Below are positions 1 to 10,427 of a stretch of DNA of 64,000 nt, piece after piece. The notes below the pieces were generated by a model, which saw only the letters and a program-made list of their open reading frames with translations, did not search any database and had not been told where the DNA came from. Each line of letters starts with the position of its first letter. Within the stretch, counting starts at the first letter, position 1. Origin of the DNA: Prosopocoilus inquinatus (taxonomy: Eukaryota > Arthropoda > Insecta > Coleoptera > Lucanidae). The stretch is taken from contig CM069871.1 in assembly GCA_036172665.1 (NCBI GenBank), forward strand, positions 61,254,713 to 61,318,712, in the 5' to 3' direction. A program made the position numbers and the translations under genes.

Positions 1-24
1 TGTATACATGGTATAAGTTATAAG

Positions 25-2205
25 TAGAGACCGGATTTATAAGTTTTTACAAGTTTTTTACGCTAACATACCTAAACTTGGCGTTTTGTATTTATATGTT
101 TGTCGATTAGAGAAGCCCAAAAATGGTAGTTTTATTTCGCATATAACTTAATATTTTAGACTTTTAGCGCATATTTATTTATTTATCCATATATTGATAT
201 AAATAACATTATAATTCCATATACGGTCAATATTCAAGTCTGCAGCTTTTCCAAGAAGTAATTTATTCTCCTCAACGTCTGGCCACTTTATTTTACGATT
301 TCCCGGAATGTGATTTTCTGGGAATCTGTAGCGACTTGCACTTGCATTTTGCACTTATGTTTTGCATTTCAGTTTGAGATAAGAACTCCGTGAATGTGTG
401 TGACTAGTGACTAGTGTATTTATCAACGCGAATTAGTTGTTATTTTCTTATTTAATTTAAAGACGAAATAAATTCAGTGCTTATCTTTTCAAAATGCCGA
501 AAGTAGCATCCTCTCGATCCGAGCTATTGAAAAAATGGATTAAAGCATCTAAACATCTAACTACAGATGGAAAAGTTATTTTTTGCAACGCATGCTCAAA
601 ACAGGTAGATACCTTACAAATTCTCTTAAAAATCACATTTTCATTTTGACAATATTTTAAGGTGTCGTCAGACCAAAAGTACCAGATTGATCAACATTTG
701 GCTACAAACCTCCATAAGGAGTCGGAGAAAAGATGTGTGTCTAACTTTAAGCAGTCTTTTATTTCTTCAACAGCCAGTAACTCACAGGGCAGTGACACAG
801 GAAATGAATTCTTTTTAGACTTGTGCAGTGCTATGGCAGAGTCAAACATTCCTTGGCATAAACTTGAACAAGCAAGTTTTCGAACTTTTTTGGAAAAATA
901 TTGCAATCGTCATATTCCAAATGAATCGACTTTGCGGAAAAACTATCTAAGTATATGCTACCAGCAACGGATGAAGAAAATAAGAGAGAAGCTTAGCGAC
1001 AACAATATTTATATAGTAGTTGATGAAACGACAGATGCCTGCGGTCGTTATGTAGCAAATATGTTAGCAGGAGTATTAAGCAACACAGTTGCACCAATAT
1101 CTTATTTGGTAAATAGTGCAGTTTTGGAAAAAACAAATCATTCAACGATCGCACGTTATATTAACGACAGCTTGACACTTTTATATGCACCTAATCAAGT
1201 TAAATCGGAAAATATATTACTAATGGTGTCTGATGCAGCAGCCTACATGATAAAAGCAGGACAGGCTTTACAGGTGTTTTACCCAAATCTGATGCACTTC
1301 ACTTGTATGGCTCACGCAATGAATAGGCTCGCTGAATTGGTGCGACTAGAATACCCAACAGTAAATAAGTTGATCAATAACGGAAAAAGGCGTTTCTTAA
1401 AGCCCCACTGCGTATACAACACTATAAAGAATTAGCTGCTGACCTGCCATTACCACCAGAACCAATAATTACGAGATGGGGTACGTGGCTTGAAGCAGCA
1501 AATTTTTACGCAGATAACTTTAAACAATTAAAGAAAATTTTCTTAGAATTGGATGATTCCAATTCAGCGGCTTTAAGAATTTGTAAGGAATGCATGTCGA
1601 ACACAAACATCGGGAATCAATTAGCATTCATTAAAACTCATTTTTCGGTTTTAATATCCACCATTAAAAAGTTGGAATCATCCCAGACGGCTCTATTAGA
1701 TTCTTTTGAAGTGGTCGATGATGCAATTGAAAGTGTAAAATCAATTCCAGGGGAGATAGGAGAGAAGTTAATGGCAAAATTAGACAAGGTTCTATTACGT
1801 AATCCTGACTACAATAAAATGAGGAAAATCTGTTTAGTTTTAAAAGGTCAAAGTGAAGAGGATTTGGACATGGACCCCAAAGATGTAGCATCCATGAAAT
1901 TTGCGCCCATTACTTCATGCGATGTCGAGCGTTCGTTTTCCTCTTATAAAAATATTTTGACAGACAGACGACAAAATTTTACCCCAAATAATTTAAATCA
2001 ACTGTTGATTATATTTTGTAATCCTACTATTTAAGTGTTAAGTGTTAAAATTACTTATACGAAACAATTTATGTTTTTATTATTCTAAAGTATGTATAAG
2101 TAAAATAAAATTTTTATCGCATATAATATCCATATTTTGATCCATTTTAATCGCATAAAAAAAACTTATTTTCCACTTTTTTAGCACATATAAATCCGGA
2201 CTTTA
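25..2205 (+). mobile_element. hAT-superfamily DNA transposon, near-complete (hAT-1)
   Basis: The ends are imperfect inverted repeats: the left starts tagagaccggatttata and the right, reverse-complemented, reads taaagtccggatttata (15 of 17 match). The element is bracketed by a perfect 8-bp direct repeat, gttataag, at 17-24 and 2206-2213, the duplication length diagnostic of hAT transposons. Inside lies a transposase gene with a BED-type zinc finger and the hAT C-terminal dimerisation motif. The second hAT at 7325-9639 has termini of the same type, so the two are related subfamilies. The perfect target duplication and single coding lesion suggest fairly recent insertion. Confidence 0.9.
494..2034 (+). 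pseudogene. hAT transposase, one intron, single frameshift
   Basis: Exon 1 is 494-604, then a 57-bp GT-AG intron (605-661, phase 0), then exon 2 from 662. Across the junction a BED-type zinc finger is formed: Cys-x2-Cys (FCNAC) followed by His-x5-His (HLATNLH). Further along are the conserved VVDETTD segment, the SDAA block, PEPIITRWG, and the C-terminal hATC dimerisation motif CDVERSFSSYKNILTDRR. The frame breaks in a run of five A at 1384-1388. One missing A shifts the frame, and the next frame stays open to the stop at 2034, matching the homologous part of hAT-2 (FLKAPLR). It is therefore disabled by one base but otherwise about full length (roughly 490 aa). The resemblance is to CGGBP1-like hAT transposases; this is recognised by motif only. 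Confidence 0.85.
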
Positions 2206-2213
2206 GTTATAAG

Positions 2214-3728
2214 AAATCAGAAGTCTTGAATGGAGCAAGTAATAATCATACCATTGACATAATCTGCTTTCTAACTAAATAAACCGTCGAACAAATTCAT
2301 CGAGGAACTATCTCCTCTTCAACACCTTCTTTCTGGAGTACCGCCGTTAAGGACACACGCCTATAAAATGTGCCAACTCAATTAATTACCGAAGCAAAAA
2401 CAGAAACTCATGTTTTATTAACGACATTATTTATCCGTTCGTAAAATGAGTCCTTAACGCACTCTCTCATTTCACTTTCTACCGATGCGATGGAGCGAGT
2501 TCAAAGGTTATCCAACAACGCTAATTACCGCGCAAGAATTTCAATTTAAAATGAAAAAATGCGGAAATATTTCGGTAGAAAGTCGATCTCCGCAGATGCC
2601 AGAATGTATTTTTTTTTTCATCCGGGCGAATTCTTGTCGAATATTTGCATCGTTAATTGATCATTGCCTCAGTCGTTATCCTTGGAAGCCAGTCGCCTTG
2701 GCGTTTACTACAAGTTGCGATCATTAAAAACGCAAAATTATATGTATTTGTAGTTTAATCGCCAAATATTCAGGATTTCGATTTCTTTTTTTGTGTTAAT
2801 TTTTGGGATTGCTCAGAGATGAACATGTTTTTCATATATCTATATTTTTTCTTAAATAAATATTTGAAATCGTAAAATTCAAAAGTCGTTAATAAATAAC
2901 TGGAAACCGGAAAAATATCTTTGAAAGAGTAATGCAAATAAAAAAAAAGCAATTAATAATATAATGGCTGAAAGGACGAATTAAAAAAAAAAAACTAAAA
3001 ACAGACGGATTAGTGATTGTTCTAAAGACAAACCAATAAATAAATTCCAGAAAATAGAACCTACTTTTTGTACTGGCTCTTGAAATTATTTTTATTTATT
3101 CTTGAAACACTAGGTACAAAAAAACAAAAATTATATTTCAGAGAACAGTGATTATTATGCAAATTTTAATGAGTTTTCTGCTCATTATATTACACTTTTT
3201 CAGAGTATGAATAATGGAAATTGACTTGTCTTGATGAATGTTTTTTCAGTAACTGCGTATGATTGAAAATAATTTACAGAACTTCAAGTTTTTTCTTGTT
3301 TAATTTTAATAAAATTGAATATTATTACAGGCATTTCATTTACGCATTTACTTATTTTAATTAGGAATTAACTTAAATGAAGAGTGAAATATTTCGATTA
3401 GTTTCTCACGGTAGATTGTTCATTCTTACTCGTTTTCAAGTAGCTTTAGCACTTCTGTTTCTTTTTCTTCTGCAGAGCCAGTCTGATGATGAGCTAAGAG
3501 CAATGAGCATTGAAAAGCAAAAGTACGAAAAAACACAATAAAGGCACAATGTCGCCCAAGTAGAAACAAGATTTGCGCTGAGGAAATTGTAACTTACAGC
3601 ACAGCCAGCAGCTCCAGTCATAATAGACGTGGGTGTCATTTAAACACAAAAATAAATGAGCGCCACCTAATCTTAATCCGAGACGAGGAGAGAGAAGGGT
3701 CTGCGCGCTCCTTAAAAATTTAACCGAT
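2214..3728. other. AT-rich intergenic stretch, no gene recognised
   Basis: Between hAT-1 and the foldback element I see only short open frames without domain motifs, A/T runs and no RNA gene. Short GC-richer patches near 2480-2720 and 3440-3700 do not translate to anything I recognise. Confidence 0.5.
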
Positions 3729-3731
3729 ATA

Positions 3732-5379
3732 CAGGCTGTCCCATAGCTCCGTAAAAGTTCCATAACTTTCTTGCTATTCAAGGTATCGATTCAATTTTAT
3801 TTTTTCGTATAATAGAAGCGCTTCCATTGCACATTCTAAAATTATTTTCGTTTATATACAGGGTGTCCAAGTATTATAAAAATATTAAAGTTACGTTTTC
3901 TTTAATGGAAACACCCCATTTTGACTTCATTTTTGATTCTACACTAAATTTTGCGTTAAATTTATTTGAGTCATTGTTACGTATCAATCATACTTTTTGA
4001 TGTGAGTAAATTTTTTCTTGAATATTCCCGGATGCAAGGTTCCCTTCAAAAATTCGTAACTTCTAAACCACTAAAGATAACGCAACCGATTTTTTTTTCA
4101 GTCAATGCCAAGGCTGTAGCCAATCATTTGAGATCAAACCAAGTCGTGAAGGGATGTTCCAAGGCTTACTACGATTTTTTGAAGATGAATAATTATAAAT
4201 AACAGGAACTCTATTTTTTCAAATAAAACATCCTGTATATTTTCACACCATTCCATAGCGTTTTTGATAAGCTTTGCAATGATATAAGTTTGTAGGATCC
4301 ATTTCTGATATTCGACGAGTTATTGAGAAAATAGTAATTTTTAGAAGTAAATATTTAATAAACATCTGAATATTATTGGTGCCAAAATAAAAAGCGATTC
4401 ATATTTTCAGTACTCGGGAGAAACTGATATACAGGTCGGTTTCTTTTGAGATTTCCCGAGTACTCAAGTTAAAATTTGAAAGTGACATACAAATCAGTTT
4501 CTCGTGAGATTTCCTGAGTACTAAAGTTAGAATTTTCATGAATCGTCAAGAGAACTTCTAATTCACGCAAACTGGGAGGATAAATTTGAAATTAAAGCCG
4601 CAGTCCTACTGATCGATCGCGGATAATCATGCACAGCGAATAAAATATTAAACCAATGAAATTCGCACTTTTTGACACAGTGTATCCGAAACTGGTGCGA
4701 CGTGGGTTGAAAATATGAATCGCTTTTCATTTTGGCACCAATCTACTAGAAACATTCAGATGTTTATTAAATATTTACATCTAAAAATTACTATTTTCTC
4801 AATAACTCGTCGAATATCAGAAATGGATCCTACAAACTGCATATCATTGCAAAGCTGATCAAAAACGCTATGGAATGGTGTGAAAATATACAGGATGTTT
4901 TATTTGAAAAAATAGAGTTCTTGTTATTTATTAAAATCGTAGTAAGCCTTGGAACATCCCTTCACGACTTGGTTTGATCTCGAATGATTGGCTACAGCCT
5001 TGGCATTGACTGAAAAAAAATCGGTTGCGTTATCTTTAGTGGTTTAGAAGTTACGAATTTTTGAATGGAACCTTGCATCCGGGAATTTTCAACAAAAAAT
5101 TGACTCACATCAAAGAGTATGATTGATACGTAAAAATGACTCAAATAAATTTAACGCAAAATTTAGTGTAGAATCAAAAAATGAAGTCAAAATGGGGTGT
5201 TTCAATTAAAAAAAAACGTAACTTTAATATTTTTATAATACTTGGACACCCTGTATATAAACGAAAATAATTTTAGAATGTGCAATGGAAGCGCTTCTAT
5301 TATACAAAAAAAGAATTTGAATCGATACCTGGAATAGCAAGAAAGTTATGGAACTTTTACTGAGCTCTGGGACACCCTG
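3732..5379. mobile_element. Long-arm foldback (palindromic) element, TA-flanked, CAGGGTGTCCC-type ends
   Basis: The left end CAGGCTGTCCC and right end GGGACACCCTG are inverted and each is flanked by TA. Arms of about 680 bp (3732 to about 4414, and about 4707 to 5379) are near-perfect reverse complements; the non-palindromic centre is about 290 bp. A second pair of the same type of end, CAGGGTGTCCAAG, lies symmetrically inside at 3859 and 5253. A third pair, CAGGATGTTTT, lies near 4236 and 4890. The open frame at 3966-4202 is in an arm and has no recognisable product. The ends and TA target point to a Tc1/mariner-like non-autonomous element, but no transposase is present. Confidence 0.8.
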
Positions 5380-5475
5380 TATGTATAAAATTTCAACTCT
5401 CGAAATTTTGAAAATTAAACTGTACGTCCGAGAGTTTGGGCAATAAATTTTCTTTCGTTTGCATTTTTTTAACAT

Positions 5476-5813
5476 TGTTACAGCTGTGGCGCGCAAATAG
5501 ATCTATTTTTTGCACCAGCCACGCCCACGCCATCTTGCGTCACAGAATGTTATCGAAAGTTTCTCGTCCATTCTAGCACGTTCGAGAATTACAGCGATTT
5601 ACTATAAGAGGCCGTCAGGCGCGCCAGCAATTCAGTGAGAAAACAGGAAGCGAATCTCGAATAAACAGAAAGTACACTTTGTAGAAGTGTTATTTGACAG
5701 ACAAGTGTTACAGCTCATTACTATTGTGTTTTTAATTGTGTAAAGCGATAGTTTGTAATTAAAGTGTTCTAAAAAGTAACGACTATAATTTGTGAACTCT
5801 CAAATTCGTAACA
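5476..5813 (+). mobile_element. Solo LTR of an LTR retrotransposon (copy 1)
   Basis: The 338-bp repeat starts TGTTAC and ends GTAACA, a perfect 6-bp inverted end typical of LTRs. It contains a TATA-like box (TATAAG, 5603-5608), an arthropod initiator TCAGT 29 bp downstream (5632-5636), and a poly(A) signal AATAAA (5660-5665), i.e. a U3-R-U5 layout. The flanking 4-mers are acat and atat, so any 4-bp target duplication has one mismatch. A second copy lies at 16444-18056. No internal retroelement coding region adjoins, so it is a solo LTR. The family (gypsy or BEL type) is not determined. Confidence 0.65.
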
Positions 5814-6549
5814 ATATAAATTTCTGAATAAGAATTCTAGACAAATCACAATTAATTTTAGGAATTTTTTGATTTTTGGCTGCAATACTTCGTCAGACAT
5901 GTTTTTGATTAAAATAGTTTTGTTCGTTTTACATTCTCTTTTTTAATTCTAAGCACATTTGTAAGTATTATCTTGAACAACTGACTTTTTACCCCGTTTG
6001 TAATTGTAATATCATTTAATTCACTCCCGATTTAACGTTTCGGTGTATTCTGTAAGTTAAGAGCACTTACAAGATTTAAAGAAACCGCACAGAGTAGAAA
6101 GCAATATCATAGTTTGCTGAAACTGTTAAAAAATTCTTTGAAAATGGAGAACCCGAAACATTAATTGGATCAAAATAATCTAGAAAGTTTCTGCCTTTGC
6201 TGGGCATCTATTTTTTGGCTTGCGGAATATAGGCATCAATTACCACCCACTCAATAGCTATAGCAAGTAGCAGTCGTTAAGAAGACTTTTGTAAGAAAGA
6301 AGAAATGTTGGTAATGAGAAGAAACTGACATGGTACAGTGTGATGTATCTTAGGAAGACGCTTTTTCACAATTTCGCCTGTCCCTAATAACCGAGACGAG
6401 GTTGGGACAACTTGAATGAGTTTCCGTCCTCCAGGGCACCACGCAAGAACTAAAACAAAAGTCGTATAATTAAAAAAAATTCTCCGAGACTCCTCGACAA
6501 TAACAAAATGTACGCCGCAGAGCTCCCCTCAAAAACATAACCACCGTGC
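5814..6549. other. Intergenic stretch, nothing recognised
   Basis: AT-rich unique-looking sequence. No conserved open frame, RNA gene or terminal repeat is visible. Confidence 0.4.
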
Positions 6550-6950
6550 ATTGGGGACACTACAACGATGATTACATGCTCCAAGCATGTCACAAATTAA
6601 TAAAGCTTAACGAAGAATAGAAGGGTTTGAACGATTCGAAATCATCGTGACATCAACAAAAGCCAACCGGGTGTACGCTGTCGTAAAGAGGATCAATGGC
6701 ATAAAATATGAAATGCGAACGCAATTTAATCTTTCGGTTGCAATAACAAGTGGTCGAAAAAAATGTAAATCGCATAACCACCTAACACAAAAAATCAATT
6801 CGATTCTCACCCAAAACTCAGAAACAGCGCTGCACACTGGAATGGAATGGAAACTCCGGGCCGATAAAGTTTACTTAAGGCAATTAAAAATGTCGGAAGT
6901 CGTAGGATGCCATTGCCGGGGAATTCTGAGATGTACGCTAAAATAACTAA
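6550..6950. repeat. Repeat A, uninterrupted copy
   Basis: This segment shares blocks such as gtcacaaattaataaagc, aataacaagtggtc, and actccgggc with a second copy at 7190-7316 plus 9648-9975, where it is split by hAT-2. An open frame of 99 aa (6647-6946) crosses it but has no recognisable domain and is not kept in the other copy, so I do not call it a gene. Confidence 0.55.
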
Positions 6951-7189
6951 TGTACTGCGTTGTACGGACATTATTTGCGTTTAAAGGGCGATAATAAAAA
7001 TAAAGGAGTACATTTAGGGATGCATATTTTAAACAAAGTTTCGATACTTTGTATCAAATGATTTTTTTTTAATAGTATCGATACAATACTTGAAAAGTAT
7101 CGATATTTTGAAATATTGTATCGTTGAGTTGTAACAGCATCAATTAAATTACATAGATTAAAAAAATGTTATATGACAACGGCACTGAA

Positions 7190-7316
7190 TGCTTCATGCA
7201 CGTCACAAATTAATAAAGCCAAACTTGGCTACACCCATAACTACGAAGAGAAGGGCTTGCACGAATCAAAGCCAACATGAACTAAACAAAAGTCAACCTT
7301 GTATAAAATGTTATCA
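7190..7316. repeat. Repeat A, second copy, part left of hAT-2
   Basis: Aligns with about 6580-6700 of the uninterrupted copy and resumes on the far side of hAT-2 at 9640. The uninterrupted copy therefore supplies an approximate empty site for the hAT-2 insertion. Confidence 0.55.
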
Positions 7317-7324
7317 GTAATAAC

Positions 7325-9639
7325 TAAAGAGCGGATAGTCAGGCAAAAATAAAACGCAAAAAAGTCACAAAAAAGAAGGAGAAAAGGCAACGAATTTTGA
7401 GAAAAAAGGCAACAAGTCTTAACAAAAAGGACACTAAAAGGCAGGAAATTAAAAAAATTAAATTTATATTAAGAAGTACACAGCATTAAATTCTATTTTT
7501 ATTTGACCACCAGGAGCTGACTAAATATTTTTCAATATTTTCCGGTAACAAATTTTGTCTTTTGTCGGACAAAATGTTTTGAAAAAGACCTTTCCACATC
7601 ACAAGATGTTACTGGAGCATATTTTAACATAGATATTTCATCGATTGTTAATTTAATGTCCTCCGCAACGCCACACCTTCATGAAGTTTGGCTACCTCTG
7701 CAATAATTTTGAAGCCTGGATTTTTTCGTTTTGTGTTTACAAACTTTTCAGCTACTTTTTGGCCTATGCTACCAGGAACTTTCTTAATTAATGTGTCCAC
7801 CGTATTAAATAATTTCAAACAGTCGTATAAACTTAGACCACTTTTTTCTAAACAAGTAATCGTTTCTGGTATAATGGAAAAATGAGTCTTGATGAAAATT
7901 AAACCTCTTTTTACTGCAGGATCTTTAAAGGCAGCTTGTGATTTGGCTATTGACAGAGCTGACGATGTTTCAAAACTATCGACCACCTTAAATTAAATAT
8001 ATAAAATTAAACTAATTCCTAAAAGGCAATTGTTAAATAAATAAATACCTCTTTGATTTCGTCAAAATGAACAGCGTAAAATACGCACGCTGAAATCCAA
8101 GAACCCCATCTAGTTATAACAGGTTCTGGAGGTAGCGGTGTGTTGGGTAGCTTTTCTTTATATAAAGCTGCGCGTAATGGAGCTTTTAAAAAAACCTTTA
8201 AAAAATAATCTAAACAAAACATATAAAGTTACTTATGAAAAATACCTTTTTAGTTGAAGAAATTAATTTGTTGACTACAACAAATTCTTCTCGAATAAAT
8301 TCACATACCCTATGCAGACAATGTGCGAAGCAAGTAAGATGAATCATTTTTTCGTAAAAAATTTGCATGACTTGAGCTGCCTTTATCATATAAGGTGCAG
8401 CATCGGAAATTAAGAGAAGAATTTTGTCTTTTTTTACTCCATTCGGATATAAGATTCCTAATGAAAAACAATCTATTAATTTCAGTATGTAATATTCAAA
8501 ATGTTTAACTTACGCATGCTGCCATCGAAGAAATTGGCAATCGTTTTGTGATTGGTTTTTTCCAACTCTTTACTTGCCAATAAATGAGGAACTCCAGCTT
8601 CGTGTTCTGATAATTTACAAACAACAATGTTTGCAATGTAGCGACCCTTACTGTCCGTAGTTTCGTCAATTGAGACCCAAATATAATTGTTCGCAATGTC
8701 TAGCCTAATCGAATCTAGTGTCTGCAAGTAAATAAATATAGTAAAAAAAATGTAATGTGGTTTTCATTTCTACTCACAGATTGATAGCAAATACCCAAAT
8801 AATTTTTCCGCAGTGTTGATTCGTCCGGAATTATTTCTTTTGTTGAAGATTATAAAAACTCTCGTAACACTGGATTGTTCAATTTTTTAAAAGGAATCGA
8901 TGCAGCTATAAAAGCCTCACATAACTTCAATGAAAATGTCGATTTTGAAGGACCAGGTTTTGATTCTTGCAAAGCCGTTTTCAAAAGAAGCTGCTGACCG
9001 TTCTTGTTTTCTACATTTTTTGAATGAATACCACTAGTTATGTGTTGGGTTACGTGATACTTTTTAGTAGCATTTATCTAAAAATTAAAAATAAAATTGC
9101 AAATAACAATTAAATAAATTAAAAAAAGACACTTATTAGGAGGATTTTGTACTTACATGCTTCGAACAAATTTTGCAAAACAAAGAATTTCCGTCTATTG
9201 ACAAATTTTTGTCTAGTTTTACCCAATTTTGTATTTGATCACACTTTGGCATATTGCAGCGTTAAAATCACCAATTAAATTGAACGTAAAACAAGCACGA
9301 CAACGAGTGAATTACTAATGCACCGAAAAGAGATTATTTAAATATCGATTGTTGTCACAAATTTCCTGTTAAGATTAAACCCGTATTGAAACTGGTAATA
9401 CCCATCTCGAAATATTCGCTGCGGTCAAAGCGCACTTCCTAGAAAACATCTTACACCGTTCTAGTAACTTGCTAAGTTTCGATTTGAAGAAAAATTATAA
9501 TAATTCGAAACTCACCGAATTACAACAACAAAAAACCAACAAAAGGCATTTATTTTCCAGAAAAGGCATAAATTGCTAAAACTTTGAAAAAAAGCAATAA
9601 AGGCAGGCACCAGGCATTTGCCTGACTATCCGCCCTCTA
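7325..9639 (-). mobile_element. hAT-superfamily DNA transposon, decayed (hAT-2)
   Basis: Inverted ends of 23 bp match at 21 positions, both carrying the block gcggatagtcaggcaaa. They are bracketed by gtaataac (7317-7324) and gtaatgac (9640-9647), an 8-bp target duplication with one mismatch. The transposase gene reads on the - strand. The element interrupts repeat A, whose other copy at 6550-6950 is uninterrupted at the equivalent position. Its ends begin ta-ag-like, as those of hAT-1 do, supporting common ancestry. Confidence 0.88.
7486..9252 (-). pseudogene. hAT transposase, multi-exon, disrupted
   Basis: Exons on the - strand with matching GT-AG phases: 9252-9157, 9077-8778, 8721-8514, 8457-8246, 8195-8049, then 7986 down to about 7486. 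Exon 1 begins MPKCDQIQNWVK, and with exon 2 it forms a BED-type finger (FCKIC, then His-x5-His). Later exons carry SIDETTDSKGRY, LISDAAPYMIKAA, PEPVITRWGSW and the hATC motif VTSCDVERSFS. Lesions are an in-frame TAA in exon 2 (after LREFL), a frameshift in the last exon after the segment HEGVA, and a small deletion inside the hATC motif. The protein aligns along its length with hAT-1 transposase, which lacks four of these introns. Confidence 0.85.
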
Positions 9640-9647
9640 GTAATGAC

Positions 9648-9975
9648 CAATGGCGTCAAATGTCAAGTGTGAACATAATTTATATCTTCGTCGAAATAAC
9701 AAGTGGTCAGAAAAGCGTAAATCGTAGGAACCAGATGATACAAGAAACTAAGGCGTCACAGAGTTTTACGACCAATCTCAACGGTTAGAATAAACATCCG
9801 ATTTAATTCCCATATATGGTGTAATGCAGCTACGGACGCCTGAGGAAGATTGTGCAACGAAGGCTAAAAATACAAACTCCGGGCAGATGAAAGTTTAACT
9901 AAAGGCAATTATAATGCCGAAACTGCAAATTCGTAAGATGATTTTTTGCCGTAGCGTTTTTGAGATGCACAAAAG
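9648..9975. repeat. Repeat A, second copy, part right of hAT-2
   Basis: Continues the alignment to the uninterrupted copy (about 6690-6930), including aataacaagtggtc and actccgggc blocks. It lies inside the 7015-10419 composite. Confidence 0.55.
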
Positions 9976-10427
9976 ACAGTCTGCGACTTGCACCACAAAA
10001 TTAGATTGGGGCGTGGGACGCAATTTTGTGTTATAAAAATACGATCATTTTGCGATGAAAAATGATGTAAATAAGTAATAAAAGCAAGCGAGAAACTACG
10101 GCGCTTGCCGTTCACATGATAACTACGTTTCTTTCCCAGGAAAATTTATGCGATTTAAAACTTGAAATATACAGGATGAAAGCGGTTTTCCAAACCGTAA
10201 CAAATTGAGTAATTGAAGCGAGAAGACAAGATTATTATTTTTTTTTACAGTAGGTTGGGCTATTATCATTATTGACGGTTGCGCTATTTTCCGATTCCCA
10301 AATGAAAGTATCGATAACTTTGAAAGAATTGAAACGAAGGTACCGATGTTCCGATGCCATCCGATACCAAAAAAAATATCGATACTTATAAAAGCATCGA
10401 AGCATCGCATGCATCCCTAGGTACGTT

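Larger units (their letters stand above)
7015..10419. mobile_element. Degenerate hAT-like composite with TATCGATA subterminal repeats
   Basis: Both outer ends read tagggatgcat in inverted orientation, followed by clustered TATCGATA motifs (7040-7130 and 10290-10400). Flanking octamers agtacatt (7007-7014) and ggtacgtt (10420-10427) match at 6 of 8 positions, both differences being transitions. This is consistent with an old 8-bp hAT duplication. It contains repeat A copy 2 and the later insertion hAT-2. No own transposase is seen. Confidence 0.5.

Noticed and set aside
3436..3781. 67- and 95-aa - strand open frames
   Set aside because: They overlap each other in different frames, lack motifs and run into the foldback end.
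3966..4202. 78-aa open frame in the 3.7-5.4 kb palindrome
   Set aside because: It is not intact in the opposite arm and has no recognisable domain, so it is probably chance.
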